From the NCBI GenBank assembly GCA_023362775.1, contig JALMGJ010000020.1, positions 3,720,001-3,784,000 on the forward strand: DNA of 64,000 nucleotides. The letters are read 5' to 3'. This document shows, in pieces, positions 33,162-44,752 of this stretch. This stretch comes from Charina bottae (taxonomy: Eukaryota > Chordata > Lepidosauria > Squamata > Charinaidae). Both the position numbers and the translations under genes were made by a program. The first letter of the stretch is position 1, and each line of letters begins with the position of its first letter. The notes beneath the pieces were generated by a model. The model was not told the origin of the DNA. It saw only the letters and a program-made list of their open reading frames with translations, and did no database searches.

Positions 33162-33379
33162 CAGTGCTTTCCAAACTGTCGCCGTTGGCGACACACCAAC
33201 AGCGGCAGTGGCGGCACGGGGGGGCGCGGCGGCGGCGTGCACGGCAGCGGCGGCGGCCTCACTAAAACGCGGAAGCGCTGATGGCGTGCCGCCATGCACG
33301 CTGCCGCCGCCGCTTCGCAACACACTAAACTCTGTTGCGACACACTAAAGTGTCTCAACACACAGTTTGGAAAGCTATG
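33162..33379. mobile_element. Non-autonomous hAT, GC-rich subfamily
   Basis: Termini CAGTGCTTTCCAAACT and AGTTTGGAAAGCTATG, flanked by the exact 8-bp duplication AGCTAGAG (33154-33161 and 33380-33387). The interior is CGG-rich, with CGACACACCAAC and CGACACACTAAA near the ends. 218 bp, no ORF. Confidence 0.93.
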
Positions 33380-33939
33380 AGCTAGAGCAACCAGCAGTTG
33401 TAATTTACAGTAGTAATAGACTGCCTTTGTGCAAGAAAACACAAGATGGTTTTATAAATGAACAAAATCTTGCTATTTTAGTTTTGTTTTGAACAAGCAA
33501 CTTGATTTTTTGGAATTCTAAGGCCATTTCTCATGTGATTTTTAGAAGTGAAATTCAAGGAACCAATTCTCTCAAATTGTGCAGGTGTTTTCTGCTATGT
33601 AATATGATGGAATTCCTTTCTCCTAGTTCTTTCCAAAGATGGACTGGGGTGACAACAAATAAATCTGCGGTTGCACCTCCTATAAATGCTTTTCTCACAT
33701 ATTTTCTGCACGTACCACAAATCTGGGAAAGGAAAAGGTTGCTATTACCTACAGTATATGCAGTTGTTGCCAAACCAAGTCAAAAATTACAAGGTGGTTA
33801 TATTAGGCACTTCACTGAGCCTAAATCATTGAAGTAAAGTGGCTGTGTCTACGCATACATATAGAGCAGATGGGAGCAGCATCTGGAAATGGACATGGTT
33901 ACTTAACTGGCCAAAATGAGGCCAGCTAAATTGACAGTA

Positions 33940-34274
33940 CCCGGGGCGTGGTGGCTCAGTGGGTAAGACGCCAGGCTTGTTGATCGGAAGATTGCAAGTT
34001 CGGAGGTTCGAATCCCTAGCCCTGCGTGCGGAGTGAGCTCCCGCACTAGCTCCAGCTCTTGCCAACCTAGCAATTCGAAAGCATGCAAATGCAAGTAGAT
34101 GAATAGGTACCACTTCGGTGGGTAGGTAACAGCGTTCCGCGCATGTCATGCGGCCACATGACCGTGGAAGCGTCTTCGGACAACGCTGGCTCTTCGGCTA
34201 ACAAACGGAGATGAGCACCGGCCCCTAGAGTCGGACACGACTGCACAAATGTGCGGGGGGTACCTTTACCTTTA
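33940..34274 (+). mobile_element. Sauria-type SINE
   Basis: 335 bp between copies of CTAAATTGACAGTA (33926-33939 and 34275-34288). Head CCCGGGGCGTGGTGGCTCAG, B box GGTTCGAATCCC intact, tail CCTTTACCTTTA. One of the best-preserved copies. Confidence 0.95.
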
Positions 34275-36246
34275 CTAAATTGACAGTAGGCTGCTGAATC
34301 CTGCCATTCAGGATGGGGGTACTTTAAGAGGGAAATTAGGTTTTGTGTGTGTTTGTTTGTTTTAGTTCCCATTGGATTAAATGTGTTGGTAATTAGTTAG
34401 GGCTGCCCTTTGTCTAAGTATTCTGAAGGGAGTTTAAATGTGGCAGGAATTGGTTCTTCACTCTTTAGCCTTTTCTGGATTCCCTTGTTAGCCTGTCTTT
34501 GCTGATAAGGCTGATCAAGAACTTCTGCTAGCATATCACTGGTGGACTTGAAATGTAGTTTGCTTTCGTACAGTCCAGCTGTGATTTCATTTATAGTCAG
34601 CTTTTACCATGTGTGACTCCTAGTTAATTCCTTAATTTTTTAAAATAACCTTTTACTTGTGAAAATGGAAAAGAAAAGAAAAATGCCCAAGACTACTTTT
34701 AAAGCACGATAAACCCTTTTATGAGGGAGGATGATGATGATTTCTATCAACCTATATATGCCACCCCAGTCACATGAGTAATCGTAAACAGTGTACGAAC
34801 TGAAGTCTAAAAACAGCAAGTAGACATGTACATAACAAGACATAGACATAATAAAAACCAAAAGGCATACATACAGCACTTTGGGGAAAGACACTGTCTT
34901 GAAAACTCTGGAATTAGCTAGCAGGAAAAGTTTCCTGTTTCATCCTGTTCCCCACCCAGCCATAGATCGTTCCATTTGGATTGCACTGTTAAATAGCTGC
35001 AAATGTTTTCTGAATTTCTTATCCAATTAAGCTTGTCAGTATAATAGAAACAGTCTCATGGGAGGGTAAATGGAAGTTACATTTAATTCTTCTGGGACTT
35101 CATTAATTATCAAATAAATCTATATTATTTTCATTAGTTTGTAAGGCTTAATACACCAAACTTAATGAAAATTAAATGAGTTGTACTTTTCAATTGTTAA
35201 AGAGAGACTGTTAAAGGCTTTTAAAATTAAACATGTTGGCGTATTCTAGATCAATCTAAACTGGAATTGCAGGGTGGTCTTTCCCATTTTACAACTTTGA
35301 CACTCATAATAAATATTCTAAAAGCACATTGGCTCTGAAAAAGGATTCCAAAGTTCGATGAGTTTGCAATTGAACTGCATTAATAAATTGAAACAAATGT
35401 AGCCATTTGCGTAGTAAACTGGAATCCATGTTTTTTATTACTCATTAAAAGTAAAATGAAAGTAGTTTAAAAACAGCCTCATGCTAGACAAAATCTCTAA
35501 CTTTCCTTCCTGCAAACATGTCATGCACTCTTGATCTTTTGCAAGAATTGCTCTACTTTGTGTAAGTGTGTGTAAATAAATGCAAAGCTCATCTTTTATA
35601 TGGATACACTGAATTGGATCATGGAGCAACCGCTCCAAAAGCCTGCTCTAAAATATTATTCTAAAACCAAGTAAAGCAAGAGATCTATGGATAAAGTCAC
35701 TGAGAAGCTAACATGTTTAACTAGTCTCGTTGTTGGTTCACAAGTTCGAAAAAGCAGTAAAAGTGTTTTTGCAAAATGATTCATGATTTTGCTTTTCAGT
35801 TTCATGGTTTTTGATAATGTACACAGAGAAGGCTGGATGTCTTGCAGCTAGGGCAGTGGCCAAGGAGTAGTTTGGATTTTTTTTTTCATTTAGGTGGGAA
35901 TGTACCCCACAGTTTTAGAAGATCTCAGATCCTTGCAGATTTGTATTCTGTTGTATTGAGATGACACTTACTCTGTGTGAATCTCTATTAATGCTGATAA
36001 CTGCCCACAGATCAAACTTCCAAGTTCTAAAATACCCAGGCCCATTTCATAGATGGAAGCACTACCTAACATCTACCACAAATAAAGTTTATTAAATGTG
36101 GATGTCTCAGCAGGTGGCAACAGCACCTGACCAACCTGATCTGGGCTGGGAAGGTAAGAAGAGTTAGACCTCCCTAGCATTTGCGCAGGGACGGCAGTGG
36201 AATTCCAGGGCATAAGCTAGACCAGGGTGCTGAAAGCCAATCTGAA

Positions 36247-36326
36247 TGAAGGTAGTAGAAAACCATTTCCATACTGCTGCCAAGAAGGAAGGTAGTAGAA
36301 AACCATTTCCATACTGCTGCCAAGAA
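36247..36326. repeat. 40-bp tandem duplication
   Basis: Two adjacent, essentially identical 40-bp units containing GGTAGTAGAAAACCATTTCC (unit starts 36247 and 36287). No element boundaries surround it, so a replication-slippage duplication is likely. Confidence 0.9.
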
Positions 36327-37654
36327 AACAAGTGTGGATGAGATCATGGAATTGAGCTTGATTCAAGGGGAGATTTTCTGCAGTTTTGGTGGATACGGTT
36401 ACCACATTGTAAGAAATCAGTTCTCTTCAGAGTTCAATAGTCATTACAGTTAATATAGAGCACCGTTTCTTGGATTTCATGTTCCTCAGAAAGACTGCCA
36501 ATAGTTAACTTTTGTGCAAGGAAAAATAACGGTAAGAAGTCTGGAACATGTAAGACAACATTAGAATAAACAGCACAAGATGGAAAGCTGCTTGTGAGGT
36601 CAGGAACCTGGCTGAACTGAAATAGAGACACGAGAGTTTGTTGAATGGAAGTTTTTGAGCACAAATTCATAGCAAATCAAGCTGTGCCCTCTCTAGAAAG
36701 GATCCTTTTTATATATATAATTTTTATTAAAGATTTTCACAGAAGTAAAAGATAAGCCTGAAATGATATAGAATAAGATTAAAGAAAAGAAAAAAAATGT
36801 GAAAAGTAGTACAATTTTTTTAAAAAAGATATATGAAGAAGCGAGTTCCGATCTTTACAGCAGTTACCAACAAACTTAATATCTCTCCTCCCTCTTTTAA
36901 ACTTACATCATAATTCCCTTCTTCCTATATTTAACCCTCTTTAATCAGCAAATCCATAAATCACCAGTTCTTTTTTTTCCATTTTCAGCAAAAAGTCCAT
37001 AAGGGGTTTCCAGTACTTGTTGTCTTATCCCTGATCAAACAGGTCAATTTCACCATTTCTGCAAATTCTTCACAATCCATTCCTCCATTGTGGGTACTTC
37101 AATATTTTTCTGCCTTTGTGCCTATAATAGTCTCGCTGCAGTTACCATGTAGAAAACCAATCTTCCATAGGTCTTTTCTAATTGGCTGTCCATAAGTCAC
37201 AGTAAAAAAAACTTCTGGTTTTATTTGAATATTAGTCTTTTTTTAATTAAAGAATTTTATTAAGTATAGAGCATAAATAAAAACAAAAAACTACAAAAAG
37301 AAAAAAGTGCAAAACACAAGAAAAAAATTTTTTTTAGATTACATAAGAAGTGACTTCCGACTTTCAACAACAAGAATATATAGCAATTCCCATAATTAAT
37401 CCCTTTCTCCAAATTTAACCAAAATCACATTGTTTCTATAAAACATTCCATGGACATTATATAAATCAATAAAAGCAAATGCTTCTTCCATATATATATA
37501 TAAAATAAACAAATATATAAACCTTCAAATCAACTTCTCCCACCCATATAAACTCATTTATAAAATGTTTCCCTCCTAACACTATTCTATATATTTCTGG
37601 CCACTATGTTAACAATCAAATTATTATTTCTTATTACAAATTATTATTATTTAA

Positions 37655-37735
37655 TTATTGTAACCCGCCCAGAGTCCCTTGCATGGGAGATGGGCGGGGA
37701 ATAAATTGATTAAAAATAAAAATAAAAAAATATAT
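37655..37735 (+). mobile_element. L2-like LINE 3' tail
   Basis: Short 3' UTR remnant: CCGCCCAGAGTCCCTTGC, GGGAGATGGGCGGGG and an AAAAT-type tail. Nested within the L1-mobilised element. Confidence 0.75.
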
Positions 37736-38185
37736 ACTTTTATACTTAATACTACAATCTTACCACATTAAACCTTAAAAATCAAACGTTAAATCATTAA
37801 AAAAAATAGAATCATACAACCTTATAATCAGTCCATATACATATTACTGTTATTTCAATCTTACCCCTATTAAACCTTAAAAAACAAACTTTAAATCATT
37901 ACAAGAAATTTTAAGTCATTAGAGAAAAATAAAATAAAATCAATCTACATATAGCATTTATTCTTAATTTTAACAATCAAATTGTAAAAGCATTTAAAAA
38001 AACATTTAAATTAACTACTTTTATACTTAGTACTATTATTTCAATCTTACCCCTATTAAACCTTAAAAAACAAACTTTAAATCATTACAAGAAACTTTAC
38101 TTATTCTTAATTTCTATCCCACCTCAAAATAAACCAAAGCATGTATTTGTCTCCATATTATGCACAAGAGTATTTTATAGACAGA

Positions 38186-38539
38186 TTAAAAAAAAAAAAA
38201 ACCAGCTATCTCCCCTACAAAGTCAACAAATTTTTTTCCACATGACCGAGCTATCTCAATTTCTAAACAAACCCTGTAACAAACAAGCCATTTTTCTTCT
38301 TGAAAGCCGAATTGTAACTCCTTCATGTCTGTCGTTTCTTCACCATCTGGATTCTTGCAATCAGGAGGGATACTTCTTCCTTGATGAATCTCTTCCTCTC
38401 CCTTCAGAAAATCCTCGATTGATTGATACATTTTAAAAGCAATATCCTGTACTTCTTGTAAATTAGCTTGGACAATTTTGTGGAAAATCTTGTTAAAGTC
38501 AGCTCGGAGCTCTAAAGTTGTTTCCTTAACGTCTTCCAT
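38186..38539 (-). CDS. Short ORF of L1-mobilised element copy 3
   Basis: 117 residues, MEDVKETTLELRADFNKIFH onward. The first 45 residues align with the ORF at 7761-8231 (shared pattern MEx.KE..xELR, NKIFH, ANLQEVQDI, KMYQSIEDFL). It then diverges into an acidic region and ends in a phenylalanine run caused by a poly-T tract. The C-terminus is probably frameshifted. Predicted helical, likely coiled coil; no catalytic motif. Confidence 0.5.
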   Translation of the reverse strand: MEDVKETTLELRADFNKIFHKIVQANLQEVQDIAFKMYQSIEDFLKGEEEIHQGRSIPPDCKNPDGEETTDMKELQFGFQEEKWLVCYRVCLEIEIARSCGKKFVDFVGEIAGFFFF

Positions 38540-39366
38540 AATTCAAACAGTAAAGTCTAGCACCTTCTGCTGATATGTATAAACTAGTGGGTTAATAAAA
38601 GGCTTCCAGAGGCTAAAATACAGCATCCAAGGCAAGTGAACAGAAAACTGAAAGCTAAAAACATCAAATTAAATGTGTAGGAAAATATAAAGTCCTTCAA
38701 ACTAGATAGAAAAATAATAATGGAGAGATGGTAATTTATTCTCAGTCCTCCTTAAATTTGAATGGAAAGCAAGCTAATAGCTAGGTCAAAAAAAATTTTT
38801 AAGCCTCCTCCAGAGACTTATCTTATTGTTAAAAACCTCTCTTGGGGTCCAAGAACTGAAAAATATACAAACTGGGTGATTTAGAAATGAAAAAGGCTCC
38901 ACCTAGTGTCCCAAAAAGGCTGCAGCGTGGTCTGGAAATGATGGCACACCTGACTCCCGTCTCTTCTTACTGGAATAATGCCAACGGCTGTTGACGATCT
39001 TCAGGCTACAAGGTGATGTTATGAAGTGCAAATGGGATGATTCCAGGTGTTTTCCGTCCACAAAAACACTCTAGGGCAACAGGAGAAGCCTGCCTGTGCT
39101 TCTAAAAAGAATCCACGCTGTTAAGTCTGCCCGCTGATCTTGCGAGCAGTGTTCAGTCGGCCATCTTTTCACTGGAAGTCTGCAGTTTTTCTGAATATTA
39201 GTCTTTAAAATTCTTTGTATCGTTATATGTATTTGTATCAATTTTTTTTTTTTGCTTTTTCATAAGTCTACCATGCATAGTAAAATGTCCCTTCATGTTT
39301 TCCACATTTCCAACACTATTTTAGAAGTACCTTTATACATCTTGGATAATTTCTCTGGTGTCATAT

Positions 39367-39531
39367 ACGAATGGGCAAAAGGAAGAGGGGCCGACCAAGG
39401 GCAAGATATTCTGGAAGTGACAGACTCGACCGTGGGGGAGCTGGGGGTGGTGACGGCGGACAGGAAGCTCTGGCGTGGGCTGGTCCATGAAGTCACGAAG
39501 AGTTGGAAGCGACTGAACAAATAAACGACAA
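39367..39531 (+). mobile_element. Bov-B (RTE) LINE 3' end
   Basis: Contains GGCTGGTCCATGAAGTCACG, AAGAGTTGGAAGCGACTG and AACAAATAAACGAC, the characteristic 3' end of reptile Bov-B as I recall it. 5'-truncated to 165 bp. It is the kind of LINE whose tail the Sauria-type SINEs mimic. Confidence 0.8.
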
Positions 39532-39975
39532 AAAAAATGTAACACAATGTGAATTTCAGTCCTTTTAACCACATTCTCTCCCATTGGTCCATCTGTATAT
39601 TATAACCAAATTCTTAGCCCATTTTATCATGCACTCTTTAACTTCTTCCATTTCAAATCTGAGCAAAAGTTTGTATATTTAGCAATCACATGTTCATCAT
39701 TTGTACACAGTTCTATTTCAAATTCCATTTTATGTTTTTCAATTCCAATTTTTTATTTATATTAAATCAATTGTGCATATGAAAACCACTGAAAACTAAA
39801 TCTCTCTGCAGTCAATTGTTCTCTTGACTTCATTTTAAGTTCCCCATGTTCCTGTACTAACAAATATTGATATGTTAACCTTTTTTTTTTCCTGGCTGTT
39901 CCTTTTCTATAAAATGCTTCTTGTGCTGAAACCAGTAAAGGCATTTTTGGCCATAGCCTGGGTTAGTATCTATTC

Positions 39976-40301
39976 CAGAGCTTTCCAAACTTTTCATGTT
40001 GGTGACACACTTTTTAGACATGCATCATTTCACGACACACTCTTACAGCAGGGCATCATTTCGCGACACACTCTTACAGCAGGGCATCATTTCGTGACAC
40101 ACTCTTACAGCAGGGCACAAGGCAGGCACTAGGACCTGCGTGGAATCCTGGCAGGGCAGGTTTGGAGGCAGCCAGGCACAAGGCAGGCCCTGGGACCTGC
40201 ATGGAATCCTGGCAGGGCTCGGAGGCAGCAGCAGCCACGACACACCCAGACACTGCAGATGACACACTAACGTGTTCCGACACACAGTTTGGAAAGCTAT
40301 G
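39976..40301. mobile_element. Non-autonomous hAT, VNTR subfamily (two units)
   Basis: Termini CAGAGCTTTCCAAAC and GTTTGGAAAGCTATG with the exact 8-bp duplication ATCTATTC (39968-39975, 40302-40309). The left third repeats TCATTTCGCGACACACTC-type segments. The middle has two units of the roughly 61-bp repeat (core GGCACAAGGCAGGC). 326 bp. Confidence 0.95.
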
Positions 40302-40439
40302 ATCTATTCCATAGAACACTGGATTGATTTATTTAATGATCCATTTGTTTCATTTTTTGGCTGTCCATGGTACTCTTCATCTTCTCTAACACCAACATTC
40401 ATAAACATCAATACTCTATCCTATTTCTTCAAAGTCCAA

Positions 40440-40732
40440 CTTTTGCTCAATAGAGTGTCACAAAGAAGGTCATTGGCTGCATGATTCTGATCTTCGTCAG
40501 TAAAGCATATCCCAGCATATCCCAGCATCTGAATATCTTTTCCAAGGCCTTCATTGCTACCAAGTGCTAGTCTGCAGTGTGTCTCTTGATTGCTGGTTCC
40601 TTTACTGTTGATCATTGAAAAGCAGAAGCTATCCACCACTTCAATATCTTCATTGCGAATTCTAAGGGTAGTTGTTGTACCTGTTGTCATTAGTTTGATC
40701 TTTATATTTGATCTTAGTCCCATTTTTTCACA
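40440..40732 (-). mobile_element. Bov-B (RTE) LINE fragment, RT C-terminal region
   Basis: The minus strand reads KLMTTGTTTTLRIRNEDIEV then VDSFCF and NSKGTSNQETHCRLALGS, the segment just after the Bov-B reverse transcriptase catalytic core. It carries frameshifts (GSNEGLGKDIQML). Confidence 0.8.
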
Positions 40733-40948
40733 GCCAGTTTGGTGTAGTGGTTAAGTCATCAGGCTACAAACCAGGAGACTGTGAGTTGTAGTCCCGCCTT
40801 AGATACAAAGCCAGCTGGGTGACCCTGGGCCAGTCACTCTCTGTCAGCCCTAGGAAGGAAGACAATGGCAAACCACTTCTGAAAATCCTTGCCAAGAAAA
40901 CATGCAGGGACTAGTCCAGGCAGTCACCGGGAGTAAAAAAAACTGACT
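40733..40948 (+). mobile_element. tRNA-derived SINE, second family
   Basis: Sense copy: CAGCCAGTTTGGTGTAGTGG, B-box region GAGTTGTAGTCCCGCC, body GCTGGGTGACCCTGGGCCAG, end CTAGTCCAGGCAGTCACCGG. The 3' terminus is replaced by the neighbouring CT/CA microsatellite. Confidence 0.9.
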
Positions 40949-40949
40949 T

Positions 40950-40954
40950 GAAGG

Positions 40955-41048
<94 letters not shown>
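40950..41048. repeat. Microsatellite (CT)n(CA)n
   Basis: About 27 CT units pass directly into about 23 CA units, at the 3' end of a SINE. Confidence 0.97.
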
Positions 41049-41050
<2 letters not shown>

Positions 41051-41289
41051 CTGGGGAAATTTCAGCCCTCAACCCCCTATTTTGCTTTCCCCAGATCCTC
41101 CAGAAATTGCACCTCTGAAATTAGAGAGTAAATCGTCAATGCAAGTTCATGCTAGTTGTGTGTATGTGTAAAAAGCATTAAAAACTGAATGATTTTAATT
41201 CAAATGCTAGGACTGCTACATAGCCCACATGCCTGCCCCATACTGAGGGGATATACACTGAATGGTAATGCAAGATATACACTGAATAG

Positions 41290-41372
41290 TAATGCAAGAA
41301 CCACCCAGAGTCTGCCACGGTAGAGATGGGCGGAGATAAATCCAAATAATAATAAATAAATAAATAAAGATG
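41290..41372 (+). mobile_element. L2-like LINE 3' tail
   Basis: ACCACCCAGAGTCTGCCACG, AGAGATGGGCGGAGAT and an (AAAT)n tail. Just upstream a 24-bp segment (ATATACACTGAATGGTAATG) is tandemly doubled at about 41252-41300. Confidence 0.75.
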
Positions 41373-42215
41373 TGGCCTTGCATCGTTACCCAGGCATTTA
41401 AGTAGCTAGTATTACAATCTCAAATATATTGGAATCTAATCTGTGCTGTTTCTTTTCTATACTGGCTGATTTAATTGATGCATTGATGATTTTATTGATG
41501 ACTGTTCTAGCATTGATACTACCCAACCTGGGATTGAGTTTAATTAGGGGCAGGATAGAAATAGGCATAATTAAATAAATACGGGATTATTTAGCAAGAC
41601 TGTAATGCATATTTCTACATTAGTGATTGCTAGACTTGTTTTGGGAGAAGACAGGTGACTGACAGGTGTTGCAAGCTGGACTGCGGACTCTGAGTGTAGC
41701 TGGGCCTGTGGCTGAAAATCAACAGTGGCTATATGTGTTAGTTCTGCCACAGGTCAGTTAGCATGATTGCAGTTAATTTGGGTAATCATATTTTTATCAT
41801 GTTTGTGATGCATAATTTTATCCCAGACTTGCATTCTTTGACCATCTTTTTTTTAATTCATAGAATATTTCAGGCATTTTTAATTAACAGAGAGGGAAAT
41901 TTAATTTCAAAAGAGGAGTAAGAAGGGATTGTAACAATTGTATAATTCCCTAGATGAGGGAAATAAGCAAAACTGCTCAGAAATCAGAATGTTAATTACT
42001 TTATCTGCAGCATGTATTTAGCATTGAATAAAAATCTGTATTTCTAAAAAAACTTTCTCATGTTTACTTTTTTCTCTTGGATTTTTGATTCCTTCTTCCC
42101 TTACTGGTCTTCCTATTTTTTTTTTATTTTGGGTTTATATTTCTTCAATAAACTTAAATTGTTTATTAAAGTTTAATAAACTTTAATGCTTTATGTTTTC
42201 ATTTCCTTTTTCTAG

Positions 42216-42296
42216 GGGGATCTTTCTGCTGTTGAATGCTTGTTGAAACAAGGAGCTGATCCCAACATTAAAGACTATGCTGGTTGGACACCACTG
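42216..42296 (+). CDS. BARD1: BARD1 exon 5: first ankyrin repeat
   Basis: Exactly 81 bp as in human, acceptor TTTTTCTAG and donor GTAATT, phase 0 on both sides. Reads GDLSAVECLLKQGADPNIKD then YAGWTPL, aligned with human [20 protein letters not shown]. The ankyrin repeats of BARD1 read the histone H4 tail unmethylated at K20 on newly replicated chromatin. The Asp equivalent to human D458, one of the residues I recall as contacting H4, is present. Confidence 0.97.
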
Positions 42297-42900
42297 GTAA
42301 TTTAAATGGTTCATTCTTTCCATTATTCCTTTGTTCTTTGTCTCACTCTTGTTGACACTAAGTGACACAAGGGGTGATTTAGATGAACTTTTTGTCTCAG
42401 ATTGCCCTGAAGAAGGAAAAACTGCATTTGCTATAATAAACTCACAGTTTTGAGACCTTCTTTCTCTTGCTTTTCCTGTTATTTGTTCCTACATTGTTGT
42501 GTCTGAACAAAGCCAGTGTCTGTCTGCTGGGGAATTTGTATTGCATTTTCAGAAGCAAGAGAAATGGATGTTAAAAGTCTAAGCTGAATCTGGAAACTGT
42601 GAAAATATATTACTGATATCTATTGTGTTCAGATGAGTTCACTTTTTTCTGCCAGATAAAGTTCAAACATAAGCTTTTTCCATTACTCATAGCAAAGATC
42701 CCTGGAATGATTGATTATAGCTGTAAGCTACCTGGGAGTCAGTCTCAGTTTGAATGAATGAATGAATGAATTTAATCAATCAATTAATTAATTAATTAAT
42801 TAAGGGGCATCATTTTCCTGCTTTGTCAAACTTCAGTTTTTAATTGAGCCGATTCTTATTCTATCACTTCTGTGTTGCTTTTACCCAATTCAACATTTAG
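42297..42900 (+). other. BARD1 intron 5
   Basis: Short (604 bp), donor GTAATT, acceptor CAACATTTAG. Contains only a minor AATG/AATT simple repeat near 42755-42805. Confidence 0.9.
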
Positions 42901-43073
42901 CATGAAGCTTGTAATCATGGACATAAGCAGGTAGCTGAGTTACTGCTACGGCATGGGGCACTGCTGAATGTGACTGGGTACCAGAATGATATGCCACTTC
43001 ATGATGCTGTCAGGAATGGACATACAGAAATTGTGGGACTGTTGCTTTTGCATGGAGCTTCTCGAGATGCAGT
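42901..43073 (+). CDS. BARD1: BARD1 exon 6: ankyrin repeats 2 and 3 (part)
   Basis: Exactly 173 bp as in human, donor GTGAGT. Reads [20 protein letters not shown], then [20 protein letters not shown] and [18 protein letters not shown]. The residues equivalent to human E467, N470 and D500, which with D458 form the H4-tail pocket, are all kept (HEACN and PLHDA). It ends two bases into a Val codon, as human exon 6 does. No further BARD1 exon was recognised in the 20.9 kb that follow. Confidence 0.97.
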
Positions 43074-43896
43074 GTGAGTAACTAAGAGCTCTTTATCTGT
43101 TTTTAAAGAAAGGAATGGGGTTTTTTTTGCATCCCCATGTTCTAGAAAAATACCTGCTGGCATCTAATTTTTTATTGATGGTGCTTTGTTTATTTGTATG
43201 GAGGAGCACATGATGTGAACCCTTAGCTACCATCTGAATGGGCAGTCAAAACTTACCACTACAGACAACAAGCCTTTGCAAAAAAATGGAATTCTCTAAG
43301 TTTCCCCAAGATTTTAATTAGAATTTGAATCCATATCTCCCTCATCTGAGTCAAAATGTCTGTCTTCTGTATTGTGCTCGTCCTCACTGTAGTTTCAAAA
43401 ATAAAGATGTTGTGTTTAACCAACACTGCCAATCTGTAGAGCATGGAGTGGCAAATTGGGGCCACATAGTGCCCCACAGCATTTGTAGAGGCTTAGGACA
43501 TTTCTAGCATACCCTAAAAATCTGACTCTCTCCCCCCCCCCCCCAAATCAGGCCGATTTTGTGAAGGGACAAAATTAGAGTTAAGAGCCTTAAACCTCTG
43601 CAGTTTGAATGAGAATATAATTGTCTTTGTGATTAAAGATCCTGTTTAATCAGAAAACCAAAATGTGTATTGGATACATTCTGTATGCTGAAGCTGGTGT
43701 ATTTTTGTCAAGTATCTCCTCCTTTGAAAATTTGGACTGTCGAACAATTAATCTGATGTTTTTTATGTTTGAAATAGAGATTGTGAAGAGGTTTTCTTCT
43801 TTGGCTGCTTCTTAGTGACACTAATCAGTAACTGTTGATCATCTTCTCCTTAGCAGTAATGAGGAAATACCCGTTTGATATACCATTCACAGAATT

Positions 43897-44752
43897 TCTA
43901 TGAAGGTTCTCAGTCATCCAGGTGGAATTGTCTGTAGCTTGAATCATGTCAACTGGATTTCTATTTTCTCAGTGGAAACGTTTCGCTCCTTATCCAAGGA
44001 GCTTCTTCAGTCTGAGCAAAGTTGGTAAGGGAATCCTAAATATGTTTCTAGGTAGCTGTGTGACCTTACACCTGGGGCTAGGTCATGGTTATATTGATCT
44101 TTCCCCCATTTTCCTCCCAAACAACTTTTGTACAGGAGGATGGCCCAACACAGGAGAAGTAACACCACAGGACCAGAGTCAGCAGTTTATCTGCATCTAA
44201 AGGAAAAAGGACACTCATTTGAGGACATTAATGTTCACATTTTAGACAGAGAAGATAGGTGGTTTGAGAGAGGGGTCAAGGAATCCATTTATGCCAACTT
44301 GGAAAATCCTTCCTTGAATAGAGGTGGGGGCCTCAGGCACAATCTTTTCCCCATTTTCCTCCCTGCTTTGTCTTCTGTGCCTAGGAAGATTAAGACCATT
44401 TCACAAGCTCAACAGCAGCATGGTGATCTTAACGATCCTCCTTTAGATGATAAAAGGACTTAAAATAACATCTCAAAATAACCATGACCTAGCCCCAGGT
44501 GTAAGGTCACACAGCTACCTAGAAACGTATTTAGGATTCCCTTACTAACTTTGCTCAGACTGAAGAAGCTCCTTGGATAAGGAGCGAAACGTTTCCACTG
44601 AGAAAATAGAAATCCAGTTGACATGATTCAAGCTACAGATATTTAGGATTCCCTTACTAACTTTGCTCAGACTGAAGAAGCTCCTTGGATAAGGAGCGAA
44701 ACGTTTCCACTGAGAAAATAGAAATCCAGTTGACATGATTCAAGCTACAGAC
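43897..44752 (+). mobile_element. Penelope-like element, lineage B, hairpin copy with duplicated end
   Basis: Flanked by the 12-bp duplication ATTCACAGAATT (43885-43896 and 44753-44764). The left part (43897 to about 44095) is the element's 3' terminus in antisense. From about 44130 the sense ORF end follows (RRMAQHRRSNTTGPESAVYL to the stop near 44463). Next come the sense 3' terminus and a tandem extra copy of its last roughly 112 bp (44641-44752). The ORF fragment covers the last third of the GIY-YIG domain and the C-terminus that is cut off in the 56 kb copy. Confidence 0.9.

Larger units (their letters stand above)
37241..39191 (-). mobile_element. L1-mobilised non-autonomous element, copy 3 (sister of 6821-8919)
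   Basis: Target duplication TGAATATTAGTCTTT at 37226-37240 and 39192-39206; poly-A end at the left. The 5' UTR shares long matches with copy 1, such as GTGCAAATGGGATGATTCC and GGTCTGGAAATGATGG. The short ORF is at 38186-38539. The AT-rich 3' part again holds repeated segments (AAACCTTAAAAAACAAAC at about 37870 and 38060). An L2-like 3' tail has inserted near 37655-37735. Confidence 0.8.
36700..39970 (-). mobile_element. L1-type LINE 3' remains, host of several nested insertions
   Basis: The pieces 36700-37225, 39207-39366, 39532-39970 and part of 40310-40440 read as decayed minus-strand L1-like 3' sequence, starting at an A-rich end near 36705 (AATTTTTATTAAAG). They are separated by a 1.95 kb L1-type element, a Bov-B 3' end and a hAT copy. 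No frame is long enough to translate confidently, so the L1 label is tentative. Confidence 0.45.
28622..42215 (+). other. BARD1 intron 4
   Basis: Donor GTAAGC, acceptor TTTTTCTAG; 13.6 kb, more than half repeats. The stretches 28622-29250, 29561-29900, 30400-31057, 31181-31857, 32276-32810, 33388-33925, 34289-36240, 36327-36700 and 41373-42215 hold nothing I can assign beyond short A/T runs. Confidence 0.85.
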
